Source of the DNA: Symbiodinium natans
Taxonomy: Eukaryota; Sar; Dinophyceae; Suessiales; Symbiodiniaceae
Direction of reading: 5' to 3'
Length of the DNA stretch: 32,500 bases
Assembly: GCA_905221605.1 (NCBI GenBank)
Contig: CAJNDS010002221.1
Span: 305,001-337,500, forward strand
Numbering within the stretch: the stretch's first letter is position 1; each line of letters begins with the position of its first letter. The position numbers were made by a program, and so were the translations under genes. The notes beneath the pieces were generated by a model. That model saw nothing but the letters and a program-made list of their open reading frames with translations, had not been told where the DNA came from and ran no database searches. Below, one piece after another: positions 1 to 10,079 of the stretch.

Positions 1-173
1 GGGGGGGGGGGGGGGGGGGCCCTCTTCCTAGGACTCTGGGACCTAAGCCCTAAGGCCTAAGCCCTAAACCCTACACCCTAAACCCTAAACCCTAAACCCC
101 AAACCCTAAACCCTAAACCCTAAACCCTAAACCCTAAACCCTAGCCCTAAACCCTAAACCCTAAACCCTGAAG
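1..173. repeat. Poly-G run followed by CCCTAAA telomere-like tract
   Basis: Bases 1-19 are all G. From about 46 to 170 there is a C-strand telomere-like tract, mostly CCCTAAA with variants CCCTACA, CCCCAAA and CCTAGCC. This is not a chromosome end: the tract is short and degenerate, and the DNA continues into islands with further tracts in both orientations. Confidence 0.85.
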
Positions 174-2860
174 GGAGCCTGCCGTCAAAGTTTGGTCTTC
201 GTCATGGCGAAGAGGGAAGAGGTTCAGGTTTTATACGCTGACTCTTATCCCGGTGCCTTTTGGGGCGGAAGAGAACATACTACACAAGGCTTTTTGCAGG
301 TGCGTTGAGACTGAACCAAGGGGTTTAGGGTTTAGGGCGAGGTTTAGGTTTCCTAAACCCTAAACCCTAAACCCCTAAACCCGAAACCTTAAACCCTGTT
401 TAGGGGATTGCCTACAAAGCCGCGGGTGCAGGGCAAGGACAATCTGGAGGGCAAGGACTATCTGGACGACGATGACATAACGCAAATGCCTCTCGACGGC
501 ACCCAGCCGTTTAGGGTTTAGGGTTTAGGGTTTAGGGTTTAGGGTTTAGGGTTTAGGGTTTAGGGTTTAGGGTTCCGTAACGTGAGCCTCGCACCACACA
601 CACACCCACAAACCCTAAAAGCAGAACGACGAACCCCAATGACCCTAATGCCCAAAAATCTGAACCCTAAACCTTTAACCCTCAGCCCTAATAATAATGA
701 TCATACAGAACTCTGAGCCCTGCCGGTGCCCTCAGCCCTTGAAGCCCCTTTCTCTCGGATTTCACGAAGCTTTTCGAGCCGTAAACCCCAAATCCTGAAC
801 CTCAAACCGCTTACGTTCAGGTTTCTTGGCAATGAATGCTGAAAGCTGCGATAAGCCCTGGGTCCCGCCTACCGAGCGACTGGCTTTGCGGCAGAAGGTC
901 AGGAGGAAGTACCCCAAACCCCAAACCCCCAAACCCCCAAACCCCCAAACCCCCAAACCCCCAAACCCCCAAACCCCCAAACCCCCAAACCCCCAAACCC
1001 CCAAACCCTAAACCCCCAAACCCTAAACCCCAAACCCCTAAACCTTAAACCCTAAACCCTAGCCCCAAACCCTAAACCCTAAACCCAAACCCCAAACCCT
1101 AAACCCTAAACCCTAAACCCTAAACCCTAAACCCTAAACCCTAAACCCTAAACCCTAAGCGGCTCAAATAAGGGCATGGCGAGCCCCTGGCCTCACCCCT
1201 GTTGCTTAAACCCTACAAACCTCAGCAAGCCCAATGATATCCTGAACCCTCTAAGCCATGTTTAGGTGTAGGGTTTGGGGTTTAGGGTTTAGGGTTTAGG
1301 GTTTAGGGCTTGGGGTTTGGGGTTTAGGGAACGCCACTGAAGGAATGAGGCGTTGTTCCAGCACCGCGGCTACTACTACTCCGCCTACTCCCGAGCTTCC
1401 TATTCTGCTACAAAGAGGCCCAAAGAACATGTACTCCCTTTGTCCCTAAACCCTATCTCGTTTATTAGGATTTAGTGCTTCAGGGTAAGGATTCAGGGTT
1501 TGGGGTTTGGGGTTTAGGGTTTAGGGTTTAGGGTATTAAACTCTGCAGTACCCTCATCCCCTACGAACCAAGACAGCTATGCAGAGGTTCGCCTCTTCCT
1601 CCTCGACAAGCAGCGAGATGGATCAGAGCCATGGCTTGAAAGTCCAGGGTTTCAGGGGTTTCAGGGGTTTCGGGATTTAGGGTCTAGGGTTTTAGGGTCT
1701 AGGGTTTTAGGGTTCTGGGTTTTAGGGTTTTGGGTTTGGGGTTTAGGGTTTGGGGTTTAGGGTTTTGGCTTCAGTGCTTCAGGGCTTCAGGGCAGTATGA
1801 ACTGAAGTTGCAGAACGCCTGGACACCCCAACGGCACATGGTCAGGTTTACCCCAAGCCCCAAAAACTAAACTCTACTCCCTAAGCCCTATGCCCTAAGC
1901 CCTAAACCCTAAACCCTTTCACTTTACACCCTCAACCTTAAATCCTAGCACCCCAGTCAGTACCACTTTCCTACAACCGGATCTAGAGAGCCAGAGTTCT
2001 CCTGTCATGAAGCCCTTATTGGGTTTAGGGCCAAAGTTTAGGGTTTAGGGTTTAGGGTTTAGGGTTTAGGGTTTAGGGTTTAGGGTTTAGGGCTAGGACT
2101 CAGAGTTGGCCCTTATTCCTGTCTTGGGCTTTTTAGGCTCCCAAACAAGCCTTACAAGCCCCTGGAAGGGTCTCGAGGATGTGCCGAGTGTCAAGATAGC
2201 GGTATGTTTAGGGTTTAGGGTTTAGGGTTTAGGGTTTAGGGTTTAGGGTGTAGGGTGTAGGGTTTAGGGTTTAGGGTTGAGGGTTGAGGGTTTAGGGTTT
2301 AGGGTTTAGGGTTGAGAGGTGGAATTTCCTCCATCTGGTGGGCGTCAGGGCTTGTACCGAAGCAGGGCGGGGCCATCCTGTCGCGTTGGTTCAGGTTTTA
2401 GGGTTTGGGCTCAGGGTTTAGGTTTTGGGAAACCCCGCGCATGAACTCCCAACTCCTGCTCCTAAACCCTAATCCCTAATCCCTAAACCCAAAACCCTAA
2501 ACCCCAAACCCCTAAACCCTAAACCGCCTCCTCCTTGCACCCCAGGGTGAAAACAGAGCAGACTACGCGCACGCAAGATTCGATGGCTTCTGGGCATGCA
2601 CCAGTCAGATCTCTTACCATGCTGTAGGGCCCTAAACCCTAAACCCTAAACCCTAAACCCCTAAATCTATGATGGTGATCGTCGACAGCGAGAAGATATC
2701 AAGGCTCCAGCAGAGAAGAAGAATAATAAGAAGAGGCATACACGAGCACGGTTGCAGAGACACTAAGCCCCCTAGTTTCTGGGCCTGTAGGAACAGCCGA
2801 ACAAGTCTGTGGTGTGTTCCTGAGATTATTGGCCTTTTTGAGGGTTTACTGGGTTTCTGA
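174..2860 (+). CDS. Candidate multi-exon gene A with telomere-repeat introns
   Basis: Function not recognised. Thirteen islands have an AG acceptor, an open frame and a donor: 174-299 (donor GTGCGT), 404-508, 736-780 (GTAAAC), 821-897 (GTCAGG), 1362-1430, 1549-1641, 1791-1840 (GTCAGG), 1961-2035, 2150-2201 (GTATGT), 2319-2394, 2546-2623 (GTAGGG) and 2689 onward; a weaker one lies near 1181-1225. Good phase joins are 174-299 to 404-508, 736-780 to 821-897 (peptide around RFLAMNAESCDKPWVPPTER) and 1549-1641 to 1791-1840 (around LFLLDKQRDGSEPWLER then QYELKLQNAWTPQRHM). Island 2150-2201 reads PYKPLEGSRGCAECQDS. The last island has two possible stops, TAA 2764-2766 or TGA 2858-2860. The 5' end is not identified and may lie outside. 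Introns are telomere-like repeats of both orientations. Several islands are open in more than one frame, so the exact protein is uncertain. Confidence 0.4.
508..572. repeat. TTTAGGG tract inside candidate intron
   Basis: About nine perfect TTTAGGG units. The first unit creates a GTTTAG donor-like site at 509 directly after the open island 404-508. It is a typical example of the G-oriented tracts in this window. Confidence 0.9.
923..1008. repeat. CCCCCAAA octamer array
   Basis: About ten near-perfect copies of an eight-base unit CCCCCAAA, bounded by ordinary CCCTAAA repeats. The unit is homogeneous here and nearly absent elsewhere, so it probably arose by local expansion of a variant. Its apparent proline-rich reading frames (NPQTPKPP repeats) are an artefact of the repeat. 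Confidence 0.9.
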
Positions 2861-3200
2861 ACAATGTAGACAGAAAGTGTGTCTCAGTATGCTAGCTGAA
2901 ATATTCGATGTTCAGCAAGGGTACGAAATGCAGCCGATGAGTTAGGTCCAGTTAGGTTCTAAACGTGAGCAGGTCTCAGATGCCAAAGGCATTGGCTGTG
3001 TAACCAAATTCACCCATGGATTTTTTTTGGGGTTTCCGAAATTCGCGGTACCTTATTGGGGTCCTTGTTATCATCAGGGATTCCTATTTATTTGGGGGTT
3101 TATACTAGGGGTCCATTATTTTGCGGTAAACCTCCATTAGAGGCCCCGGGCCCAGATCCATCCTAGAGGGCATGTGCCTCTCTCCCGCAACGGCGCGAAC
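2861..3200. other. Repeat-free stretch after gene A
   Basis: About 330 bases with no telomere-like repeats, and no long open frame, except for a possible start ATG at about 3171 whose short frame runs into a GTTTAG at 3202. Its position just after two candidate stop codons suggests 3' flank of gene A and possibly the 5' flank of the next gene. Confidence 0.4.
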
Positions 3201-3243
3201 ATGTTTAGGGTTGAGGGTTTATGGTTTAGGATTTAGGGTTTAG

Positions 3244-3655
3244 GATCTCTTCATGGGTGTGTGGGACGGGGCGAATGGGGGCCCGCCTACACTCCCTTCC
3301 CATACACCCACCTTGATCCGTAGTGAACTCTTTCAAGGGTTGATGCGACACGCAGGTTGCCAGGGTTGAGGGTTTCGGGCGAGCTTGAGCCCGCGGCCCG
3401 AAGTAGGGTTTAGGGTTTAGGGTTTAGGGTTTAGGGTTTAGGGTTTAGGGTTTAGGGTTTAGGGCTTAGGGTTTAGGGCTTAGGGCTTAGGGCTTAGGGT
3501 TTAGGGTGCTCTATACCAAGGTCCGGCATTTGTCTGAAATAGCAGACCCCGAAGTTCAGCGAGGGGTTGCGCTGCACTCAACCCTGCCACCGGGCTCCAG
3601 GGGAGGGTTCAATGGGTTTGGGCTAAGTTTCTTGGTTCCTGTTAAGGAAGGTTAG
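3244..3655 (+). CDS. Candidate short gene B, terminal part well defined
   Basis: Function not recognised. Exon 3244-3355 follows TTTAG and is open for 37 codons with an ATG at 3253 (MGVWDGANGGPPTLPSHTP...LMRHA), ending at a G|GTTGCC donor. The last exon starts at 3505 after TTTAG and is open for 49 codons to TAG at 3653-3655; it includes VRHLSEIADPEVQRGVALHS and ends LSFLVPVKEG. A 13-base microexon after GAG at about 3390-3403 would make the phases fit but is weak. The last exon is among the longer open islands with a clear stop followed by repeat-free DNA, which raises confidence for that part. Confidence 0.42.
3405..3504. repeat. TTTAGGG tract with TTAGGGC variants
   Basis: About 14 G-oriented heptamers; the right half carries the variant GGGCTTA. 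It lies between the two open islands of gene B and contains both a GT (GTAGGG) at its left edge and TTTAG at its right edge. Confidence 0.9.
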
Positions 3656-3840
3656 GGAACTGAGAATACAAGGACGTTAAGAAACCTACAATAATTTGCC
3701 AAGACAGGGTACTATATCTTTAGCTGTCTCATGAGTTATCATACTAATATTAATATTGAATAATATGCATGTAATGTTATGCAATCTAATGCATTATATA
3801 TTCATATTCATGATAATATGACCTGATTCCGGCAGCTTAG
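3656..3840. other. AT-rich repeat-free spacer after gene B
   Basis: No telomere-like repeat and no convincing open frame. The centre (about 3715-3825) is rich in TAAT and ATAT. It directly follows the TAG of gene B, so it is probably 3' untranslated or intergenic DNA. Confidence 0.5.
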
Positions 3841-4289
3841 TTCAAGTTCTTGAAGCCCAGCATCCAACTACCGAATTTGGGGCAGCTGCAATGGAAGGTG
3901 AAGAGCAGGAGGTTCAGGTCTTCAGGAGTTTACAGGGTTGATCTCCGACCTCTAATCCCCAAACCCGAAACCCTAAACCCGAAACCCGAAACCCTAAACC
4001 CGAAACCCGCACGCAACATCTGGCTGAAGGTTCGTTCAGTGAGAGAAGTGTTGGGAGGAGAGGGGTGGGGTGGAGAGGGAGGGGGGTTCGATTTGTTTAG
4101 CTTTTTGAGGGGGCGGGGGGGGGAGGTTTCGGGTTTCGGGTTCAGGGATTAGGGTCAAAATTGCCCAATGCTCTAAGAGCCACCCCGCAACCTCTACAGC
4201 CCTGAAATTTTCAAGAGCCTTCGACCCTAAACCCTCTTCAGGGCCAAGACCCCAGCATCCCCCAAAAGACCCCACAAGCCCTAACTTAA

Positions 4290-4425
4290 GACACTTAGCT
4301 TCACCCCACACCACCCTCACCCCCCTCACCCCCTTCACTCCTCCACCCCCCCTCCCCTCCTCCCCCCTCCTCCCTCCATCCCTCCCCCCTGCTCCCCCCC
4401 ACCCCCTCCACCCCCAACCCCGGAT
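4290..4425. repeat. C-rich polypyrimidine tract
   Basis: Dominated by CCCT, CCCC and CACCC. There is no coding evidence. A G-rich counterpart lies just upstream at 4050-4130. The open frame on the minus strand here is low-complexity. Confidence 0.8.
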
Positions 4426-4537
4426 CGCACAACCAAGATTGGCTAGGGTTTAGGGTTTAGGGGTTAGTTTTTAGGGTTTAGGGTTTAGGGTTTAGGGTGT
4501 AGGGTGTAGGGCTTAGGGTTTAGGGTTTAGGGTTTAG

Positions 4538-5618
4538 GGTATCACCAACACGGACACGGACCTCAATCGTGCTCGTTTGTGGGGCGGGAAGCCTTTGGAT
4601 GGGAGCGAGTTGACGTGGCATGTGGAGCGGGCAAGATCCAAGAAGAGCAGAGGGCTGGGTTTAGGATTTAGGGTTTAGGGTTTAGTCTGCTGCAGAAGTC
4701 CAGGAGATCAGACAGTGTACCAGAATCATATTGTTTAAATTCCTATGCCACGATCTGTTGAATCCTCAAGACGCCTCAAGTACCCTAAGCCCCAAACCCT
4801 AAAACCCTGAACCCCTAAACCCTAGACCCTAAACCCTAAACCCTACACCCTAAACCCTGACCCCAAAGCCCTAAACCCTAAACCCCAAACCCTAAACCCT
4901 AAACCCTAAACCCCAAACCCTAAACCCTAAACCCTAGACCCTAGACCCTAAACCCTAAACCCCTCAAAAGCTGCAGAGTGCCCAGGGCTGGCTTCGGCAG
5001 ACATTGGGTGAACCGCAGTGGAATGTTTCGCGCTTCGGCCAACTTAAGGGTCTTAGGGGTTTAGGGTTTAGGGTTTAGGGTTAGAGCAGATATCAACACG
5101 AGGAAGCCCTAAAGCATTTGAAGTAGGGTTTAGGGTTTAGGGTTCAGGGTCTAGGGTTCAGGGTTTAGGGTTCAGGGCTTGGGGTTTAGGGTTTAGGCTT
5201 TGGGGTTTGAGGGTTGAGGGTTGAGGGTTGAGGGTTGCTGGTTTAAGGGTCTTAAAAGACTGAAGGGTTTAGGGCTTCAGGGATCTTAAGGGTTTAGTGG
5301 TTGACTCAACCAAACCCTCAATGAGGACCCTAAACCCTAAACCCTAAACCCTAAACCCTAAACCCTAAACCCTAAACCCTAAACCCTAAACCCTAAACCC
5401 TAAACCTGAGGGTTTGGATCTTTAAGGGTTTGGGGTTTAGGGGTTTAGGGGATTTAGGGGTTAAGCGTTTCGTGTTTAGGGTTTAGGCATCTTGTGGGTT
5501 TTTGGGATTTAGGGTTTAGGGTTTAGGGTTTTGGGGATTTAGGGTTCAGGGTTTCGGGCTCAGGGTCTACCATGACACCAAGGGTATCCAGGGTTTCGAC
5601 TTGAAAAGGGTTTCTTAG
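4538..5618 (+). CDS. Candidate multi-exon gene C
   Basis: Function not recognised. Exon 4538-4658 follows TTTAG and is open for 40 codons, including ITNTDTDLNRARLWGGKPLD and a basic end (ARSKKSRG), with donor G|GTTTAG. Exon 4696-4779 follows GCA|G and starts in the matching phase, reading VQEIRQCTRIILFKFLCHDL. Exon 4977-5049 reads AQGWLRQTLGEPQWNVSRFG and joins in phase to 5079-5122 (LEQISTRGSPKAFE, donor GTAGGG). A last exon 5564-5618 reads VYHDTKGIQGFDLKRVS then TAG at 5616-5618. Joins 4779 to 4977 and 5122 to 5564 do not match in phase with GT donors, so an exon is missing or a GC donor is used (dinoflagellates are known to use GC and GA donors). Confidence 0.4.
5332..5406. repeat. CCCTAAA tract
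   Basis: Ten or so perfect CCCTAAA units, immediately followed by degenerate G-oriented repeats from 5407, so the orientation inverts at this point. Confidence 0.9.
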
Positions 5619-5844
5619 AAGGTCTTCGGGGTTAGGGGTGGGGCGTCCGATCTTACTTAGAATTCTGGTCTTCTTTAGGGGGTTTTGAGTCTTAGGGTTT
5701 TTAGGGTTACGTGTTTGGGTTATGGTTTCGGGTTCAGGGTTCAGGGTTCAGGGTTAGGCTTTTTCACCCTAAAGCCTTAAGCCCCAAACCAAAACCTTCC
5801 ATAATAGGTGGGAACCATGGTATGGTCCCTTGTCCTTGTTTGGA

Positions 5845-5935
5845 GGGATCCGAGGTATGGGCCGTTACGATATGTAGTGCATATAGGGGTTATATAACAG
5901 GGGCCCAAAAATTAAGGGCCCATACTTCGGATCCC
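5845..5935. mobile_element. Small MITE-like element with 23 bp inverted ends
   Basis: The left end GGGATCCGAGGTATGGGCC and the reverse complement of the right end GGGATCCGAAGTATGGGCC pair with one mismatch, and the pairing continues with TTA. The interior is AT-rich (TATATAACAG). The end motif AAGGGCCCATACTT recurs at 30344-30357, and inverted at 12847-12860, so it is a dispersed family. A target duplication was not found. Confidence 0.55.
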
Positions 5936-5959
5936 CTATTCAAGCCTCAACCCTCAACG

Positions 5960-5978
5960 CCCCCCCCCCCCCCCCCCC
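5960..5978. repeat. Poly-C run
   Basis: Nineteen consecutive C bases just left of a CCCTAAA-type tract. Confidence 0.95.
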
Positions 5979-6057
5979 TAAACCCGAAACCCTGAACCCT
6001 AACCCTAAAATTTTAAACCCCAAACCCTAAACCCTGAACCCAAACCGTTTTTCCCAG

Positions 6058-6128
6058 GTGTCGATGACACAAGTTACCTTCTTAGTGAGCCTACGCGTGC
6101 CTACGACGTGCCCCCTGGGCCGCCCGAG
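6058..6128 (+). CDS. Candidate exon upstream of gene D
   Basis: A CCCAG acceptor precedes it and a GTTTCA donor-like site follows. The frame reads VDDTSYLLSEPTRAYDVPPG. A second frame is also open. It could be an earlier exon of the gene that follows, but its phase (0) does not match the next island, so an exon would be missing. Confidence 0.3.
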
Positions 6129-6311
6129 GTTTCAGGATTTCGGGTTTAGGGTTGAAGGTTTGGGATTTAGGGTTTAGGGTTTAGGGCTAGGATTGAGGGA
6201 AGAGGGTAGAGGGTAGAGGGTTTAGGGTTTAGGGTTTTGGGTTTTGGGTTTTGGGTTTAGGGTGGACCTAAAACCCTCAACCCTAAAGCCCCCAAAACCC
6301 TAAAACCCCAG

Positions 6312-8483
6312 CAAGGGGCTATAAGGGTCTCTCTGGCTTTGGGGCTTTGGACCCTTCCAAGCTGAAGACCTTCAGCTTCCTTTTTCGGCATCTCCAGTAC
6401 GGTGCTCTCAAAATCAAAACTGACCTGGACCCACCCTAAACCCTCAACCCTCAACCCTAAACCCTAAACCTCCCCTACCCCCCCAGGACGCGAGTTCTGG
6501 GATCCGAACCTTGATGGCTGGACAGGTTTAGGGCTTAGGGTAGGGTTTAGGGATAGGGTTTAGGGCTAGGGTTTAGGGTTGAGGGGTGAGGGGTTAGGGG
6601 TTTAGGGTGTAGGGTTTAGGGTTCGGTCGGTTTCGAGGTTGTAGAGAGGTTAACCCAGCCATGAAGCCCTAAGCCCGAAACCCGAAAAGCTAAACCCTAA
6701 ACCCCAAACCCCAAACCCCAAACCCCAAACCCTAAACCCCAAACCCCAAACCCTAAACCCTAAACCCTAAACCCTAAACCCTAAACCCTAAACCCGAAGG
6801 TTTTTTGTTCCGGTCTAGCTTGCCTAAATAGGGAGGGGTAGTAGCTGAACGAGTGCACTTTACATATTTTTGGGATACTATCATCCCCTATAGAAATGGA
6901 AGTGCGGCACTTTTTTTCTTTTTTTTGTTTTTTTTTTTGTTGGGGGAGGGGGGGGGGTCTTGTGAACTCAGCAACTAAGTAAACCCCAAGGTTTAGGGTT
7001 TAGGGTTTAGGGTTTAGGGTTTAGGGTTTAGGGTGTTTTCCTCCGAGGTTTTTGAGCCACGACTGGGGCTCCAGCGGACGATTCAAGGTCCTCACGCTGC
7101 CCCTGGGCGAGGGTTTGGGGTTCAGGGCTTGGGGCTTAGGGTTTCGGATTTGGGGTTTAGAGTTTAAGTTTAGAGTTTAGAGTTCAGGGGTTGTTTAGGG
7201 TTTAGGGTTTAGGGTTTCGGGTTTCGGGTTTCGGGTTTAGGGTTAGTCCCAGAAGGTCAGATATGCCATGCTTGTGGTTTCAGGGCCCGAAAACCCCAGT
7301 GAACACTTAGGAGTATGGTACCGATGGAGTCTATTGACCCTCTGTTCAGGGTTTCAGGGTCTAGGGGCCCTCCTGGCTTCGCAGAAAAGCCTCCAAGTAG
7401 CTTCGACGCTGAAGATTTAGGGTTTAGGGTTTCTCGGGTTTCTAGGGTTTCTGGGGTTTCTAGGGTTTCTAGGGTTTCTAGGGTTTCTAGGGTTTCTAGG
7501 GTTTCTAGGGTTTCTAGGGTTTCTAGGGCCCCTAAACTCCGAGGCCCTATACGCCGAACCGGAAGTGCGCCCCCGAACCCGAAAATCTAACCCGAAGATT
7601 GCCCATCTGAAAGGCGGCCAGCCGTGCAGTGGAGGAACCCTAAACCCCAAACCCTAAACGTAAACCCCAACTACAAACCCTAAACCCTAAACCCTAAACC
7701 CTAAACCCTAAAGCACAGTGGAGGAGGTCTCAGGTGTTTGCGAAGCCCGCCCTTTCTCCCAGTAAGAGCCAGCACCCTCCAACAGGCCCAAAAATCTGTG
7801 GGGCTACTCTAAACTAGGGTTTTCAAGGTTTAGGGTTTAGGGCTAGGGGTTTAGGCTTTAGGTTTAGGGGGTGCGTTTGGTATGAGGATTTGGTGTTCAG
7901 GATTAGGGTTAAGGGGAGGGAGTTTTCCCCTTCTCCCGCAAGGGGGACCTCAATTTGTCCAGAAGCCCTAAACCCTAAACCCGAAACCCGAAACCCGAAA
8001 CCCTAAACCCTAAACCCTAAACCCTAAACCCTGAACGAACCTCCGCTTCCATTTGAGCTCCCTGCGCGGCCTTCTCAGGCTAATGATTTTCAACTCACAG
8101 GCGGGCTGCTTGAGAGTGTAGGCTTTAGAGGATTCCAGGGTTTAGGGTTTGGGGTTTAGGGTTGAGGGTTTAGGGTTCTTTCGGCCGATTTAGTCCGGCT
8201 TAGTCTGTATGCGTGTAGGATCCGGGGGTTTAGCATCTAGCATTTTTCGGTGGCTTTTGAACAGGCTCATGGCCTGAATTCTGCAGGTTTAGGGTTTATA
8301 TAGGGTTTAGGGTTTAGGGTTTAGGGTTTAGGGTTTAGGGTTTAGGGTTTAGGGCGACCAAAGTCGGAGGAGGAACCCCAAACGCTCTGCTCGCTCGGGC
8401 ACCTTCGGCATGGGTCACTGAGGGTCACTGGGTTCAAAGCAGCTGCGAAACCCATTCAGCCCGCAATCCTGCACGAAGCCTAA
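6312..8483 (+). CDS. Candidate gene D, twelve phase-concordant exons
   Basis: Function not recognised. Exons: 6312-6401, 6487-6525, 7032-7112, 7253-7273, 7284-7396, 7598-7628, 7719-7761, 7914-7956, 8058-8117, 8241-8286 and 8353-8483 (stop TAA 8481-8483); the first may start further left. Phases chain as 1/1, 1/1, 1/1, 1/0, 0/1, 1/2, 2/0, 0/0, 0/1, 1/stop with AG acceptors and GT donors throughout. Fragments include LSGFGALDPSKLKTFSFLFR, REFWDPNLDGWT, FLSHDWGSSGRFKVLTLPLG, PENPSEHLGVWYRWSLLTLC, HFSVAFEQAHGLNSA and, in the last exon, RPKSEEEPQTLCSLGHLRHG. Introns are telomere-like tracts. The consistent phase over this many joins is the best internal evidence for a real split gene, but sites were chosen by hand. 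Island 8058-8117 is also open on the minus strand. Confidence 0.45.
6820..6990. other. Repeat-free AT/T-rich segment in a candidate intron of gene D
   Basis: Contains T-runs (about 6911-6940), a short G-run at 6945-6957 and GGGGTAGTAG, a motif shared with the inverted ends at 15021-15217. No convincing open frame. Confidence 0.35.
7434..7528. repeat. GGGTTTCTA nonamer array
   Basis: About ten copies of a nine-base derivative of the telomere heptamer (TTTAGGG plus CT). Because the period is divisible by three, it gives open frames on both strands (RVSRVS on +, NPRNPR on -); these are repeat artefacts. Confidence 0.92.
7627..7725. repeat. Telomere tract flanked by a 10 bp direct repeat
   Basis: CAGTGGAGGA occurs at 7627-7636 and again at 7716-7725. 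Between them is a 79-base C-oriented telomere-like tract (CCCTAAA, CCCCAAA, one ACGTAAACC). The repeat copies overlap the candidate donor (CA|GTGGAG) and acceptor (CACAG|TGG) of a gene D intron. This is the structure expected if the tract was inserted with a duplicated target. Confidence 0.7.
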
Positions 8484-8664
8484 ACGCTAAACCCTACACC
8501 CTAAACCCGAAACCCTAAACCCTAACCACAACCCGAAACTTCAGAACTGTCGTCTGCCAGCCCTGCTTGCTAGTAGGATAAGAGCTCAAAGCGTTCCTTT
8601 TTCTGTGAAGGTTGCTCACAGTGGTCCTAAACCCCAACATCTCAAACCTCGAACCCTAGACTTT

Positions 8665-8857
8665 GGGATGCTTCCCCTTATACGAAGAGTCCTAAAATAG
8701 GGGTTCTAATAGGGGGTACTATAATCCCCATTAACAAACCCTAAACTAACCCTGAACCCTAAACCCTAAACCCTAAACCCTCTTGTCCTTAAAGGGATTA
8801 TAATCGGGGGGTACTATAATCCCTATTAAGAAGTCTTAGTATAAAGGCGAACATCCC
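8665..8857. mobile_element. MITE-like element with a telomere tract core
   Basis: The left end GGGATGCTTCCCCTTATAC and the reverse complement of the right end GGGATGTTCGCCTTTATAC match imperfectly, and similarity extends inward to an AATAGGG motif. Inside, GGGGGTACTATAATCCC is repeated directly (8712-8734 and 8807-8829) on either side of a CCCTAAA-type tract at about 8735-8784. It belongs to the same family as the element at 10598-10730. Confidence 0.6.
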
Positions 8858-8954
8858 ACCCTGGACTGTCGAGTTCGCTCCGGGATTGGGGGTTGGTTTA
8901 GGGTTTAGAGTTTAGAGTTTAGGGTTTGGGGGCTGGTGCTTTTTGGTCCTTCGG

Positions 8955-9965
8955 ATGCAGGCCGCGTTTTTCGCCTCCCTGGCCGTTAGCGCCATGGTTG
9001 GAGACGCTGGTTCAGCAAAGACGGACCTAAACATAGGCTCTGGGGGTTTAGGGTTTAGGTTTTAGGGTTTAGGGTTTCGGGAACCTCAAACCTTAACTCC
9101 GGAACCCTAAGCCCTGCGCATATCTCCGTGGTCTGGCATTCGGGTTGGGCATCCTTAGTACAGAGGTGCCACAGGGACCCTCGCCTAGAGAACAACTACG
9201 GTTTTAGGGTTTCAGGGTTTTGGGGTTTTGGTGTTTTGGGGTTTAGGGTTTTAGACCCTAACCCTAAACCCAAAACCCTAAACCCTAAACCCTAAACCTG
9301 CCCAATTGTGGCTGAGTAGGTTTGGGCCTTTGGTGGTTCGTGTTTAGGGTTTGTGCCGCTGCCACTTCTCAGGGATCCTCAGCTTAGGGTTTTTTAGGGT
9401 TTTAGGGTGTTAGGGTTTGGGGTCTTAGGGTCTTAGGGTTTTCGGGTCATTTTAGGGTTTCAGGGTCTCAGGGTCATGGGAAACCCGAAGGGTTTTCAGG
9501 GTTCTAGAGTCTTAGGGCCCCAGGGTTTTTGGGGTCTTAGGGTTTCATCCCTAAACCCTAAACCCTAAAGGGCTTCCATGCCGTGCTCTCAGAGTTTCCC
9601 CTCAGCCTTCGGGCTTCTGCTCCTCCGCACTACCCCCGTGTGGGATGCCTCATGCGCCCCATGCTTCTCAACGAGCCCCCTGAGTTGCAGAATTCCGAAG
9701 CCCCTCAGCCCCTCAGCCCCTCAGCCCCTAAGCCCCTAAGCCCCTAAGCCCCTAAGCCCCTAAGCCCTGAGCCCCAAAACCCCTAGGGTTTAGGTTTCAG
9801 GGTTTAGGGCTTAGGGTTTAGGGCCTAAGCCCTGATCCCTTAGTCCTACCGTAAACCCTAAACCCTAAACCCTATATCCCTTAGTCCCCTAAGCCCGAAC
9901 CACCGACAGCTGAGGTGCTTAGAGCTCTTGGAATCCTGCCAGATGAGATGTGGACCGTTCCCTGA
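8955..9965 (+). CDS. Candidate complete small gene E, secreted protein of about 98 residues
   Basis: Function not recognised. The first exon 8955-9045 starts at ATG and encodes a typical signal peptide: MQAAFFASLAVSAMVGDAGS has a hydrophobic core and small residues for cleavage. Following exons are 9159-9200 (QRCHRDPRLENNY), 9348-9388 (FVPLPLLRDPQLR), 9571-9637 (FHAVLSEFPLSLRASAPPHY) and 9910-9965 (EVLRALGILPDEMWTVP, TGA 9963-9965). All joins agree in phase (1, 1, 0, 1). The spliced product would be about 98 residues in under 1.1 kb. The whole 9571 island stays open further, to about 9738, so the donor at 9638 is a choice. Introns are degenerate G-oriented repeats and short C-oriented tracts. 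Confidence 0.42.
9711..9784. repeat. CCCCTCAG / CCCCTAAG octamer array
   Basis: Four units of CCCCTCAG-type followed by five of CCCCTAAG-type: two successive eight-base variants, each homogenised locally. Confidence 0.85.
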
Positions 9966-10079
9966 TTGCAGAGGGCCCTAAGCCCTAAACCCTAAACCCT
10001 AAACGCAGGAGGGGTGTCAGGGGTTCAGTTTTGCGTACAGGCCTGGGCCGTTCATCCTAAGCCCTAAACCCTTTATACC

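Noticed and set aside
762-1048. Three overlapping open frames with proline- or glycine-rich repeats
   Set aside because: They read through the CCCCCAAA octamer array; only the 821-897 part is considered as an exon.
1-1170. Chromosome end (true telomere)
   Set aside because: Tracts are short, variant-rich and alternate in orientation throughout the window; neither end shows a long uniform terminal array.
7315-7650. Open frames with RVSRVS and NPRNPR repeats
   Set aside because: They are produced by the nine-base GGGTTTCTA array, whose period keeps frames open.
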